The position numbers were made by a program, and so were the translations under genes. A stretch of 31,308 nucleotides of DNA, taken from the NCBI GenBank assembly GCA_031430575.1, contig JANPBT010000061.1, forward strand, positions 1 to 31,308, read 5' to 3'. The notes beneath the pieces are model-generated. The model had not been told where the DNA came from, ran no database searches, and saw only the letters and a list, made by a program, of their open reading frames with translations. Shown in pieces: positions 1 through 8,092 of this stretch (its first letter is position 1; every line of letters starts with the position of its first letter). The DNA comes from JANMDS01 sp031430575 (GTDB taxonomy: Bacteria > Pseudomonadota > Gammaproteobacteria > Burkholderiales > Casimicrobiaceae).

Positions 1-17
1 TACCTGCGGCGCAGATT
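1..17 (+). repeat. Dispersed 18-bp repeat, copy 1 (exact 17-mer, cut by edge)
   Basis: TACCTGCGGCGCAGATT. It lies antisense within the response-regulator gene and is read there as SAPQV, just after the AAA+ domain in the presumed linker to the HTH. The first A of the 18-mer would be outside the window. Confidence 0.93.
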
Positions 18-1218
18 CGTCGATTTCGGGCGGCTCGAGCTGCAGGTCTGGGGCATCGACCACCCCCCGCGTAATCGCTAAGGCCTGCGCCCGTTCAAGC
101 AAATTTTCAAGCTCGCGCACGTTACCGGGAAAATCATAGCGAGCGAGGGCGTCAATTGCGGCAGAGGTGAGCTGCGCCGGCGTTGACCCGCGCGCAGCAC
201 GATTCAGCATTGATTGCGCGATCACGCCGATATCGCCGCGAATTTCGCGCAAGGGCGGCATCGCCACTGGGATCACGCTCAGTCGATAATACAAATCTTG
301 CCGAAAGCTGCCATGGGCGACCAAATCTATCAATTTTTTATGGGTCGCGCTCACGAGCCGGATATCCACCGGCTCTTCTCCGGTGGCACCCACCCGACGC
401 ACCGTGCGCTCTTGGATCACGCGCAGTAATTTCACTTGCATCGCCAGCGGCAAATCAGCGACTTCGTCGAGAAAAAGCGTGCCGCCATTGGCCGCGTGAA
501 AGAAACCAATGCGATCCTCCCCCGCGCCCGTGTAAGCCCCTTTTTTAGCGCCGAAAAATTCCGATTCCATCAAATTTTCAGGAATCGCACCGCAATTGAC
601 CGCAACGAACGGCCCAGCACCGCGTGGTCCCGCGCTGTGCAAAATGCGCGCGGCGAGCTCTTTGCCAGTGCCCGATTCACCCTGAATATGCACTGGGGCA
701 AGATTGAGCGCGAGCCGCTGCAGCAGCTCGCGCAGCTTAATAATCGGAAGCGATTGACCGAGCAGCGTCTTGGCTGCAGAAGCGCCAGAATCAGTCGAAA
801 TCTGCGCCGCAGGTATGGCCATCGTCGTTGAGCTGACGCGCTTAGGCAGCGCCAACGCACTTTTGACGAGCGCGCGCAGTTGATCAATCGAGACTGGTTT
901 AGCCAGGTAGTCAAACGCGCCCGCTTTGAGCGCAGCGATGGCGTTGTCGGTATTGCCATGGGCTGTAATCACTGCTGTTGGCAAATCAAGACCTAACGCA
1001 CCGATGGTCTCCAAAACATCGAGGCCGGTGCCATCTTTGAGTCGCATATCGGTCAAGCAAAGATCAAATGCGCGCGCGGCAAGCTCGATTTTCGCCTCGG
1101 CCACGCTGATTGCAGTAGTGACGTTGAGCCCGAGCTTGGTCAGCGTCATTTCGATGAGGGCCAACAAATCGGGCTCGTCGTCGACCACTAACACTACAGG
1201 CGTTGTTTTAAGGCTCAT
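1..1218 (-). CDS. pilR: NtrC/PilR-family sigma-54 response regulator (C-terminus cut by window edge)
   Basis: DNA-binding activator that, once phosphorylated, would drive sigma-54 promoters. I read 406 codons from ATG 1218 to the window edge. The receiver domain (about residues 7-120) has acidic pocket D13/D14, phospho-acceptor D57 in LTDMRL, and K107. A linker carries IPAAQI at 135-140. The AAA+ domain then shows Walker A GESGTGKE (about 180), the sigma-54 contact loop as GAYTGA rather than the commoner GAFTGA, Walker B GGTLFLDEV (about 245-253), and FPGNVRELENLLERA. The expected Fis-type HTH lies outside the window. The start overlaps the kinase stop (ATGA, 1215-1218), so the two are co-translated. 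The PilR assignment rests on this partner and on the PP0621-like gene upstream. Another NtrC-type regulator is possible, because the HTH and target promoters are not visible. Confidence 0.88.
   Translation of the reverse strand, partial: MSLKTTPVVLVVDDEPDLLALIEMTLTKLGLNVTTAISVAEAKIELAARAFDLCLTDMRLKDGTGLDVLETIGALGLDLPTAVITAHGNTDNAIAALKAGAFDYLAKPVSIDQLRALVKSALALPKRVSSTTMAIPAAQISTDSGASAAKTLLGQSLPIIKLRELLQRLALNLAPVHIQGESGTGKELAARILHSAGPRGAGPFVAVNCGAIPENLMESEFFGAKKGAYTGAGEDRIGFFHAANGGTLFLDEVADLPLAMQVKLLRVIQERTVRRVGATGEEPVDIRLVSATHKKLIDLVAHGSFRQDLYYRLSVIPVAMPPLREIRGDIGVIAQSMLNRAARGSTPAQLTSAAIDALARYDFPGNVRELENLLERAQALAITRGVVDAPDLQLEPPEIDESAPQV
799..816 (-). repeat. Dispersed 18-bp repeat, copy 2 (exact)
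   Basis: Exact 18-mer in the sense direction of the response-regulator gene. It is translated as IPAAQI (residues 135-140), in the linker between the receiver and AAA+ domains. Confidence 0.95.
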
Positions 1219-2798
1219 GCAAACTCGTTCTCACTTTGATTTGCGGGAAGGATGAGCCGAAACTGCGCGCCATCGGGGTAACTCGTTAACTCCAACGCGC
1301 CACCATTAGACTCCGCAAGCTCACGTGAAATATACAACCCGAGACCGCTTGACCCGCTCAGCGAGAAAAACGGCTCAAAAATACTCTCTCGGTGCTCGGA
1401 AGGCACTCCAGGGCCATCATCGGCAACCTCTATGGCAATAAAACGTCCGGAAGCCCCGACGCGCGCGGCAACGCTCACGCTGCCTTGGCTCTTTTTGCCG
1501 TGCCGCCAAGCGTTGGTTAGCAAATTCCAAATGATTTCTTCGACATGCCCGCGATCGGCCATCGCTTGCATCGGCGCGGCAACGCTTAGGGTAACGCTGT
1601 GCGTTTCCAGCGACGATTGCACACACCAATCTTGCACGATTTCTTCAAGTAACGTTGCCATCTGCAATACCTGCGGCGCAACTTTATCCCGTTTTGAGAG
1701 CGACAACACGTTAGTCACGATCCGATCAATACGGCGTACGTTTTTTTCAATCATGTCCGTGAGTCGCTGATCGCCGGTCGACGCACTCAGCGCATTTTCG
1801 GCCAACAACTGCCCCGCCTGACGAATCGCGGAGAGGGGATTGCGGATCTCGTGTGCAATATTTGCCGTAAGTCGGCCAAGTGATGCGAGCTTTAATTGCT
1901 GTGCACGTACTTGCGCTGCGGCAAGATCTTCCAAAAACACCACGGTGTCTCCCGCCCGTCGCAGCTCAGTCGAGACAAAGCGCGGACGCACCTTAACTTG
2001 GGCGTCGTCCGTGCCTAACGTGACCCCAGCATCGAGCATCGTATTGCCCTCTTTCCAGTTGGCCCAATGAATGCCAAGCCCTTGCGAAACTTCCATCAAC
2101 GGCTGGGGCAGCCGGTAATTTGAATTTCCCCGAAAAAGCCACATTTCCGCTTGTGGATTGGCCTGAAGCAACCGGCCCTCGCGATCAACTACCAAGACAC
2201 CTTGATCGAGATCATCGATGATGCGCTGGTTAAGTGCAGATAATTTTTCAAGATCCTCGCCCCTGCGATCCGCAAGCTCAATCGCCTCGATTCCCATGCG
2301 CCCGAGCGTTGCGCCCAATACCACCGCTGCAAATGCGCCAATGCCAAGGAAAGCTGCCTCGGTCAGCGCTGCTGAATCCCCACTAAATAATAAAAGCACC
2401 GATAGCGCGACCAATGCCGCGTGAAAGTACGCCCAGCGGTCGCGAAGCAGCCAACCATGGGCCACCAATATTGGGATAATCCCGGCTACAAAAAGAGACG
2501 ATCCGCTAATCGATGCGAGGACAAGCACAAGCATTAAATCGAAAATAATCGCTAACGTCAGCCAATGGCGGGGGCGCTCCCATAATTTTTCGGCAAAGCG
2601 AAACGCAAAGATATGGGCAAGTGCGTAAAACGCAAAAAACGCGACGACGACGCTATTGCGTGAAAGCGGCGCGGATACGCTGAGCAAAAGCGCAAAGCCG
2701 CCGACGACCGCAACAATGCGGTACAACGAAAGCAATCGCAAAACCCGCCGCGCCACCCGCGGAAGGCTCGATGGGACTACAACTTCGAAGGCGCGCAT
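1215..2798 (-). CDS. pilS: PilS-like membrane sensor histidine kinase
   Basis: Inner-membrane sensor kinase expected to phosphorylate the adjacent regulator. It has 527 residues. About six hydrophobic segments lie between residues 24 and 166, followed by a PAS-like region (about 190-290) containing DQGVLVVDREGRLLQAN. The HisKA motif NIAHEIRNPLSA puts the phospho-accepting His at 316. The HATPase domain has its N-box around NLLTNAWRHG (425-434), G1 DDGPGVP (460-466) and G2 GSSGLGLYI. VAPQV (373-377), between HisKA and HATPase, is encoded by a variant dispersed repeat. The start overlaps the upstream small gene by 22 bp and the stop overlaps the regulator start (ATGA), which suggests translational coupling. 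Six TM segments followed by PAS is the PilS architecture. The signal is not visible from the sequence. Confidence 0.85.
   Translation of the reverse strand: MRAFEVVVPSSLPRVARRVLRLLSLYRIVAVVGGFALLLSVSAPLSRNSVVVAFFAFYALAHIFAFRFAEKLWERPRHWLTLAIIFDLMLVLVLASISGSSLFVAGIIPILVAHGWLLRDRWAYFHAALVALSVLLLFSGDSAALTEAAFLGIGAFAAVVLGATLGRMGIEAIELADRRGEDLEKLSALNQRIIDDLDQGVLVVDREGRLLQANPQAEMWLFRGNSNYRLPQPLMEVSQGLGIHWANWKEGNTMLDAGVTLGTDDAQVKVRPRFVSTELRRAGDTVVFLEDLAAAQVRAQQLKLASLGRLTANIAHEIRNPLSAIRQAGQLLAENALSASTGDQRLTDMIEKNVRRIDRIVTNVLSLSKRDKVAPQVLQMATLLEEIVQDWCVQSSLETHSVTLSVAAPMQAMADRGHVEEIIWNLLTNAWRHGKKSQGSVSVAARVGASGRFIAIEVADDGPGVPSEHRESIFEPFFSLSGSSGLGLYISRELAESNGGALELTSYPDGAQFRLILPANQSENEFA
1667..1684 (+). 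repeat. Dispersed repeat, copy 3 (variant)
   Basis: ATACCTGCGGCGCAACTT differs from the consensus at two positions (GA to AC). It is antisense to the kinase gene and read as VAPQV. It keeps the CTGCGGCGCA core but loses the right half of the small palindrome. Confidence 0.75.
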
Positions 2799-3037
2799 TG
2801 CGAATCAAGACAAACCCAATCGGCACCTTTAGCCAAGGCAAGAGATTTCGGCACATGGGCATTGCAGCGGGCACAGCGAACAAAAAGCTCGGGGCGCTGG
2901 GGTTGCGCCGGGGCGTCCTCTTCTTCGCGGTCACGACGGGATTGATGCGCGCTCCACCAGCGCATTGCCAGCAGCACGCAAAAAAACAGGATCACTAGGC
3001 CAACAATTTTCATGAACGCGGTATGATTGACGGACAT
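2777..3037 (-). CDS. PP0621-like small membrane protein with Cys-rich C-terminus
   Basis: Small protein of about 86 residues from ATG 3037 (78 if ATG 3013 is used). One N-terminal hydrophobic segment (IVGLVILFFCVLLAMRW) is followed by a charged linker and a Cys-rich end, CARC ... C ... C, which could bind zinc. This layout matches the small PP0621-type proteins commonly encoded just upstream of pilS in betaproteobacteria. The 22-bp overlap with the kinase start supports operon membership. No good Shine-Dalgarno sequence precedes either ATG. The function of the family is not known to me. If it starts at 3037, only 26 bp separate it from the divergent PhaM-like start. Confidence 0.7.
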   Translation of the reverse strand: MSVNHTAFMKIVGLVILFFCVLLAMRWWSAHQSRRDREEEDAPAQPQRPELFVRCARCNAHVPKSLALAKGADWVCLDSQCAPSKL

Positions 3038-3063
3038 ATTGATTATTGCAGGAGGGCGCAATC

Positions 3064-3417
3064 ATGTCTGAGCCGAAGCAAGATCCGCTATTTAACCCGT
3101 GGACGGCGTGGATGAATCCCGGCGCCGCAGCCACTGGGATGAATCCATTCGCTGGCATGCCAATGCTGGGTGGCGGCACACCCGATGTCGCGCAATTTAT
3201 GAAGGCGCTCGACCCAGCAGAAATCGAGCGTAAGATTCATGAGATGCAAGCCGTAGAAATGTGGCTACAGACGCAGCTTACCGTGGTGCAGATGACGACC
3301 AAAATGTTGACCATGCAAAAGCAATCCATGGAAGCCCTGCATACCGCCGCGCGCAACGCGGAGTCGATTACGGCTGCTGCATCTGCTTCCGCACCCAAAC
3401 CGCGCAAAAAACCCTAG
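3064..3417 (+). CDS. phaM: PhaM-like polyhydroxyalkanoate granule regulatory protein (short form)
   Basis: 117 residues from ATG 3064, chosen because AGGAGGG (3050-3056) sits 7 nt upstream. The upstream TTG at 3046 would place the start in front of that site. An N-terminal Pro/Met/Gly-rich region (NPFAGMPMLGGG) precedes the helix DPAEIERKIHEMQAVEMWL and the stretch LTVVQMTTKMLTMQKQS. These resemble the conserved 'ELDKRI..LK.VE.WL ... L.ML..T...LEVQ' core of PhaM proteins, which bind PHA synthase and DNA at PHA granules. The tail APKPRKKP is basic, as in PhaM, but far shorter than the long Ala/Lys-rich C-terminus of the Cupriavidus protein. I infer a PhaM-family member that may have reduced DNA binding. 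No PHA biosynthesis genes are nearby. Confidence 0.65.
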   Translation: MSEPKQDPLFNPWTAWMNPGAAATGMNPFAGMPMLGGGTPDVAQFMKALDPAEIERKIHEMQAVEMWLQTQLTVVQMTTKMLTMQKQSMEALHTAARNAESITAAASASAPKPRKKP

Positions 3418-3430
3418 CCTAGCCTAGCCT
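3414..3430. repeat. (CTAGC)n short tandem repeat across two convergent stop codons
   Basis: CCTAGCCTAGCCTAGCC spans the ends of the PhaM-like and M61 genes. Each reading direction takes its TAG stop from this 5-bp tandem, leaving 6 bp between the two genes. Confidence 0.7.
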
Positions 3431-5274
3431 CGCTCAAGCCAAGCCTTACGGCGCGCGAGAGCGTGCGGCTCGGGCTCGGGCTGCCACTCACACCAAGCCG
3501 TATTGGTCGGCGTGGGCGGAATAGTGATCGAAAGCGCGCACAAACGCTGATTGCGAAACACATGCATGGAAATAACATCGCCAACGCGTACCCGCGCGAG
3601 TATTTCCGCAATATTTCCCGCCGTCGCCCGCCTTTCATCAATCGCAACGAGCTGATCTCCACTTGAAAGTCCCGCAGCGGCCGCGGCACTTTGTGCATAC
3701 ACAAATTTAATGCGGTCGGTGCCATCTTGCATTGTAAAACCGAGCGCGAGCGAATGCGTGCCGAAGCTTATCGCGCTCGCATCCGCGCGCCCGCCACGAT
3801 CAGTGGCGTTTGTGGCGGTGCGCCAGCGCAGTCGGATGCCGAAAGTCAAAAGCGCAGCTTCCAACGGCAGCGGATCCGTTCCGAACACATAGCGGGCGAG
3901 CCACGGTTGCCAATCGGTTCCGGTGAGTTGCCGTAAACGCGTCGCGATGGCGTCGTCGGCAGTGCCGCGATACGCCAACGGATCACACGCGTAGTCTTGC
4001 CAGAGCCCGCGCATGATGTCGTCTAAGCAAAAGTGGGTCGTGCTACGCAATGTTAAGTCGAGCAAGAGCGCGACCAGCCCGCCTTTCAGGTAATAACTGA
4101 CCAACGCGTTCGGTGCGTTTTCGTCTTGCCGGTAATACTTGATCCAGCTCTCTGCGCTTGACTGCGCGATGCTTTGGGTCAGCCGCCCAGGATTGCGGGC
4201 AAGGCTTGTGGCATTGCGACCCAGTAAGCGCAGATAATCGTCGGCACTAATGACGCCAGCGCGCACGAGGGCGAGGTCGTCGTAGTAACTGGTAAAGCCT
4301 TCATAAACCCAGAGCTGTTCGCTCGCCGATTCGCAGGTCAGGTCATAAGGAATGAAGCTGCTCGGTTTGATGCGCTTGACATTCCACGCATGGAAATATT
4401 CATGCGAAATCAGCCCTAACAGCTGTAGGTAGCCTTCGCTGATCGTTGGATCACCGGCTACCGGCAGATCATTCACGCCGCAGATGAGACTCGTGGAATC
4501 GCGATGCTCTAATCCGCCGTAGCCATCGGGCAATATATTGAGCAGAAACGCATATTGCTTAAACGGTGGCGGCCCTTCCGCATGAAACATCCGCACATGA
4601 GTCTCGCAAATTTTTTGGGCATCGCGGGCAATACGCTGCAAATCGGTACGCACCGCACCGGTCACGACAATTTCGTGTGGAACACCAACGACGTCAAACG
4701 AAACCCGATCATGGATCCCAATTTCGACCGGATAATCAAACAACGCGTCGTAGTCGGCAACGCGGTAGCGACCAAAGCCGCGGGCGTCGGTTGCAAACGC
4801 GGGCAGCGTGGTGGCGACGTCGCCTGTGGCATCGTCGGCGATAATATCGAGCTCGATCGCGCCTTCATAGCCAAGCCATTGCGGCAACACCGCCGCGCCA
4901 TTGAAATACCAGCGATCTGACGATAGAAACGCGCCTCGTACTGATGCGTCGAAAGCATAAATATAAAAACTCACCGCGATCGATTGGCTCATACCTGCGG
5001 CGCAGATTTCGATCTCCCAGGTGTCTTTCTTGGGCTTACTGATGGCCAATGCCGTCTCGCCGCAGCGCGCTTGCATACGCACGACATGACGGGCATATTC
5101 ACGAATCAAATAGCTGCCGGGAATCCATGTCGGCATCCGCAGTTGGATGGGAATCGTTGCATGCGACGTCCGCGGCGGGACGATGAGATCGACACGTAGC
5201 ACATGGCCAAGCCGATCATGCGCGCTCATTTTGATCCGCAAAGGTGGAGATAAATTATTGGACGCTGTAAGCAT
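3424..5274 (-). CDS. M61-family metallopeptidase with C-terminal PDZ domain
   Basis: Glycyl-aminopeptidase-like zinc peptidase of 616 residues. The N-terminal beta domain has WIPGSYLIREYARHV, a hallmark of M61. The catalytic HEYFH appears in LISHEYFHAWNVKRIKP, and the downstream glutamate in LWVYEGFTSYYDDL is the expected third zinc ligand. A PDZ-like domain follows near the C-terminus (GFTMQDGTDRIKFVYAQSAA ... LSSGDQLVAID). ATG 5274 overlaps the GspN stop by 20 bp. A later ATG at 5229 would cut into residues that align with family N-termini, so 5274 is preferred. No signal peptide is evident. Residues 90-95 (ICAAGM) come from a dispersed repeat. The stop lies 6 bp from the convergent phaM stop, with no terminator between. 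Confidence 0.85.
   Translation of the reverse strand: MLTASNNLSPPLRIKMSAHDRLGHVLRVDLIVPPRTSHATIPIQLRMPTWIPGSYLIREYARHVVRMQARCGETALAISKPKKDTWEIEICAAGMSQSIAVSFYIYAFDASVRGAFLSSDRWYFNGAAVLPQWLGYEGAIELDIIADDATGDVATTLPAFATDARGFGRYRVADYDALFDYPVEIGIHDRVSFDVVGVPHEIVVTGAVRTDLQRIARDAQKICETHVRMFHAEGPPPFKQYAFLLNILPDGYGGLEHRDSTSLICGVNDLPVAGDPTISEGYLQLLGLISHEYFHAWNVKRIKPSSFIPYDLTCESASEQLWVYEGFTSYYDDLALVRAGVISADDYLRLLGRNATSLARNPGRLTQSIAQSSAESWIKYYRQDENAPNALVSYYLKGGLVALLLDLTLRSTTHFCLDDIMRGLWQDYACDPLAYRGTADDAIATRLRQLTGTDWQPWLARYVFGTDPLPLEAALLTFGIRLRWRTATNATDRGGRADASAISFGTHSLALGFTMQDGTDRIKFVYAQSAAAAAGLSSGDQLVAIDERRATAGNIAEILARVRVGDVISMHVFRNQRLCALSITIPPTPTNTAWCEWQPEPEPHALARRKAWLERG
4991..5008 (+). repeat. Dispersed 18-bp repeat, copy 4 (exact)
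   Basis: Exact 18-mer, antisense to the M61 peptidase gene and read as ICAAG (residues 90-94) in the N-terminal beta domain. Confidence 0.95.
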
Positions 5275-5935
5275 AAGTAAATCGATTGTCGCCCGCAGGC
5301 GTGAAGATTCGCCGCACCCCCGCTTCGAGCGCGGGATTGGCTGCGGCATTTGGGATGACGGAGAGCGCGAGATCGCCGCGCAAAGGCACGAGCGCAATGA
5401 GCGCGCCAGTCACCTTTGCAGTCGCATCGCCACTCGCGCTGGCTTCAATCCCGCCGTTGGGCTCGAGCGTTGCGGCGAGATTTGTAAAGCGGGCTTGCAA
5501 AGTGGGCGCAGTGACTTCTAGCTGCGGCGCGGTGAGTTTGAGTTGCGCCTTTATCTGACCCGCTTCACGCCATACCCGACCTTCTTGTGCGAGCGTGACC
5601 GATGTACGCGCAAGCGCGTGGCGAATCGGTATCGAAATGGGTGCGCGCACCGCAGCTGAATTTGGTGCGACGATAAGCGCGCCGCCGCCGACCGAAATAA
5701 GCACTGAAAAAGGGGCTTCATATCGCCATTCGATGGGCGCTGCCAACGCGATTTCGGGCACACGCAATTGGCCGCGCCCACGCAGCAACGTGCCCTGCGT
5801 TTCGGTTAACGCCAATTTGCCGGTTGTCCGCGCGCTGAGTTGTGGCGCGACCCACGCCGCGGGTAGCAACGCGACCGCAATCGCGCACCCGAGGAGCAGC
5901 GCACACAAAACTAAAAGCCCGCGCAGAAGACTCAC
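5255..5935 (-). CDS. gspN: Type II secretion system protein N
   Basis: Bitopic inner-membrane protein of the type II secretion machine, 226 residues. The N-terminal hydrophobic segment LLVLCALLLGCAIAVALLP is followed by a beta-rich periplasmic domain. It contains the GspN-type sequence LALTETQGTLLRGRGQLRVP, then PIEWRYEAPF. The start overlaps the gspM stop (ATGA, 5932-5935), and its own end overlaps the M61 peptidase start by 20 bp. GspN is an accessory component found in only some T2SS, and its position at the end of the gsp run is typical of betaproteobacteria. Confidence 0.85.
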   Translation of the reverse strand: MSLLRGLLVLCALLLGCAIAVALLPAAWVAPQLSARTTGKLALTETQGTLLRGRGQLRVPEIALAAPIEWRYEAPFSVLISVGGGALIVAPNSAAVRAPISIPIRHALARTSVTLAQEGRVWREAGQIKAQLKLTAPQLEVTAPTLQARFTNLAATLEPNGGIEASASGDATAKVTGALIALVPLRGDLALSVIPNAAANPALEAGVRRIFTPAGDNRFTYAYSVQ

Positions 5936-6324
5936 GGCAGGGCGATTTCAATCGTGCCACTGACTAACCCGGGTGCCGGGAACGCGAGGGCTACGGCGCT
6001 CACGCGTGCGCCATGGTCGTGCTCGATGGCATTGATGGCGGCAAACACCGCATTGGCCGGTGCACGGTCGACCCGAAAGGTGGTGCGCCCTTTTTCAGTC
6101 GATACCTGCGGCGCAGTTTTGCGCTCCGCAAAGGCTTTTTCAATCCCGGGTAACGCACTTTTCTCGTTCTGCAAGCGAAGACTTTCCTGCTGCATTGCGG
6201 CAAGGGCAACCGTGCTGCGATCTGCCTGTATGCGATTGGATTGAGCGAACCAAAGCAAGCCAATGCCCGCGAAAAAACTGGCCACTGCGAGTGCCCAAAC
6301 GATTAAGTTTGCGTCGCGCTTCAT
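5932..6324 (-). CDS. gspM: Type II secretion system protein M
   Basis: 130-residue bitopic protein that partners GspL in the inner-membrane assembly platform. A short cytoplasmic N-terminus (MKRDAN) is followed by one TM segment (about 7-26), a helical stretch (residues 30-68) and a ferredoxin-like periplasmic domain (TTFRVDRAPANAVFAAINAI). TAPQV (70-74), in the linker between the helix and the ferredoxin-like fold, is specified by a variant dispersed repeat. ATGA overlaps join it to gspL upstream and gspN downstream. It is somewhat shorter than most GspM proteins (roughly 150-170 residues). Confidence 0.82.
   Translation of the reverse strand: MKRDANLIVWALAVASFFAGIGLLWFAQSNRIQADRSTVALAAMQQESLRLQNEKSALPGIEKAFAERKTAPQVSTEKGRTTFRVDRAPANAVFAAINAIEHDHGARVSAVALAFPAPGLVSGTIEIALP
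6102..6119 (+). repeat. Dispersed repeat, copy 5 (one mismatch)
   Basis: ATACCTGCGGCGCAGTTT carries A to T at position 16. It is antisense to gspM and read as TAPQV. The same one-base variant recurs at 15167-15184. Confidence 0.88.
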
Positions 6325-7304
6325 GGCCAGATTACCCGCGCTTTTGTGTTCGCGATCACAGCGCTCGCGCCCGCGATGCGGATCGCGTCGTCAAACGCTG
6401 CCCGTTCGCCCTCGGAAAGCGATGTCCATTCAATCGAAAGTGCGTTGGCCTGAAATTGAACGCTTTTGACCCGGTCTGCGGTTGTCGCGAGTGCGGGCAG
6501 GGCGATTTGTAAAAGCCCGGCAGCGGAATCGCGGGCTTGCGCTGGTGCCCGCTGCTTGACCATCTCCCGCCAATCGGTTGTTGTCGATTTGTATTCATTG
6601 GCAAGCGCTACTTGTGTGGCGACCACCGCTTGCGCATCCCGCCGCGCGTTCCAAGCAACCACTGCGCTTGCGCTGAGATGAATCAACCCCGCAGCCAATG
6701 CGAGCTTTGCCGCGACCGCCACGCCGCTCGATCGTATTGAGCCCGGCGGCGCAGAGAGTGGCCGCGCGTTTGCCATCGTCGGCATCCACGCCATGCTTTC
6801 AGCGCCCGTCCGCGCGGGCGGGGCGATGGCGACGGTAATGCCCGTTTGCGCGCGCCAAAGCGCGGCATCCTCCGCCGTGGTTTCGCCGTAGACAACTAAA
6901 CGCTGCGCGGCCGGATGAGCGCAAGCCTGCAACACTTCATCGGGCAGGGCATTACGATGCGTGAGCGCAATACTTTCCCCCGCGGCAGTGATGCAGTGGG
7001 GATCAGCAGCAGAGCGGTTCCATGCAACGTCGCCCGGCTGCCAAGGCGTGCGGGCAGCAGCAGGGCGTGACTGGGGCGCGGTGGCCGCTGCAACTCCATC
7101 ATCGACCACGCCAATGCACCAGCGGCCATTGGGCGCAACAGTCGCGGGCATGAGCAAGCGCACCGCAGTCGGATTGGCCACGCGCGCGCGCAATGCGAGT
7201 CGCGCCGCTTCCATGCGGGCGGCAGGCTTTAAGGGCGGCAACGCAAGCCAAAAAATACGACATTGCGCTGCGGATAGATCGATTACAGCGTCGATGGTAT
7301 TCAT
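6321..7304 (-). CDS. gspL: Type II secretion system protein L
   Basis: 327 residues. It bridges the secretion ATPase GspE to GspM. The start was set at ATG 7304 because it forms an ATGA overlap with the gspK stop; the open frame extends upstream but without GspL character. The cytoplasmic actin-like part (1 to about 225) contains IDLSAAQCRIFWLALPP. One TM segment follows (VAVAAKLALAAGLIHLSASAVVAW), then a periplasmic ferredoxin-like domain ending in VIANTKARVIWP. It is shorter than typical GspL (about 380-420 residues), with the reduction in the cytoplasmic half. It overlaps gspM by ATGA. Confidence 0.82.
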   Translation of the reverse strand: MNTIDAVIDLSAAQCRIFWLALPPLKPAARMEAARLALRARVANPTAVRLLMPATVAPNGRWCIGVVDDGVAAATAPQSRPAAARTPWQPGDVAWNRSAADPHCITAAGESIALTHRNALPDEVLQACAHPAAQRLVVYGETTAEDAALWRAQTGITVAIAPPARTGAESMAWMPTMANARPLSAPPGSIRSSGVAVAAKLALAAGLIHLSASAVVAWNARRDAQAVVATQVALANEYKSTTTDWREMVKQRAPAQARDSAAGLLQIALPALATTADRVKSVQFQANALSIEWTSLSEGERAAFDDAIRIAGASAVIANTKARVIWP

Positions 7305-8092
7305 CGCGCTACCTGCCATATCACGCCTTGCGTGCGCTCGACTAAGGCGCGCGCGCCTGCCTGCGAGCTGCCAAAGCCTGCGGCAACATCGACTAAAAAG
7401 TATTTTGAGCTTACGCCCGTTTCGATGACGGCCGCGAAGCCAACCCGGGCGGCAAAGTCTTGGGCAGAAGTAAACGGACGCACGCCCCGATCTTGCCACG
7501 ATTGGGGATCGGCCTTGGGCACGAGCGCGCGCATGATTTCGTCTGGTGCCGTATTGACATTAATCATCGTGCGAACGGGCAGGGCGGTGAAGCTATTGCG
7601 CAGCCCGGTTGGAATGTCGGAATAGGTCAATGATTGGGTACGCGCAGCGGCGAAAAGTGCCGAAATCTGCGCCGCAGGTAGCCCCGATTTCGCCAGAAAA
7701 GAACGGGCAAATTCTGCGTCCGGCTCGGACGTTTCGCCGTTGGCCTTGGCCGTGTTGTTAAGATTAAATTTGCCTTGCGCATCTGAAATCGCGCCGCCTA
7801 ACGTGCCGCCTTCAATTGGCGTTGCAGGGATTCCGGTGGCCCAAAGCTCGCCTAAGTGATCGAGCGGGCCGAGGCGAGATTCTTCTGCTATATATTGCGC
7901 ACTCCAGCGTACCGCTGCATTTGCCAGCGATTGGGCTTGCGCAGTATTACGGGCAATTTCAGAGCGAGAAAACCAGCCATTGATCTGCGAGAGCATGCCA
8001 GTTGCCAACATGGCGACAGTCGCGGTCACCAGCATCGCTGCGATGATCGCTGCGCCGCGATGCTGCTTGCTGAGCGCGATGTTAGCGGGCAT
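7301..8092 (-). CDS. gspK: Type II secretion system minor pseudopilin K
   Basis: 263 residues. GspK caps the pseudopilus tip together with GspI and GspJ. The prepilin-like N-terminus RGAAIIAAMLVTATVAML lacks the usual Glu at +5, as GspK proteins do. It is followed by WFSRSEIARNTAQAQSLA and by GGAISDAQGKFNLNN, which matches the conserved 'I.D..G..NLN' of the family. LPAAQI (138-143) in the alpha-helical domain is encoded by a dispersed repeat. GGAG sits 7 nt before ATG 8092. It overlaps gspJ by 11 bp and gspL by 4 bp. Confidence 0.88.
   Translation of the reverse strand: MPANIALSKQHRGAAIIAAMLVTATVAMLATGMLSQINGWFSRSEIARNTAQAQSLANAAVRWSAQYIAEESRLGPLDHLGELWATGIPATPIEGGTLGGAISDAQGKFNLNNTAKANGETSEPDAEFARSFLAKSGLPAAQISALFAAARTQSLTYSDIPTGLRNSFTALPVRTMINVNTAPDEIMRALVPKADPQSWQDRGVRPFTSAQDFAARVGFAAVIETGVSSKYFLVDVAAGFGSSQAGARALVERTQGVIWQVAR
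7664..7680 (-). repeat. Dispersed repeat, copy 6 (exact 17-mer)
   Basis: TACCTGCGGCGCAGATT preceded by C instead of A, in the sense direction of gspK. It is translated as LPAAQI, so only the first residue of the usual IPAAQI changes. Confidence 0.93.

Noticed and set aside
4555..4920. 121-codon plus-strand frame inside the M61 gene
   Set aside because: Shadow of a well-supported peptidase gene on the other strand.
6744..6758. CGGCGGCGCAGAG in gspL as a repeat copy
   Set aside because: Only GGCGCAG is shared, too short in GC-rich DNA.
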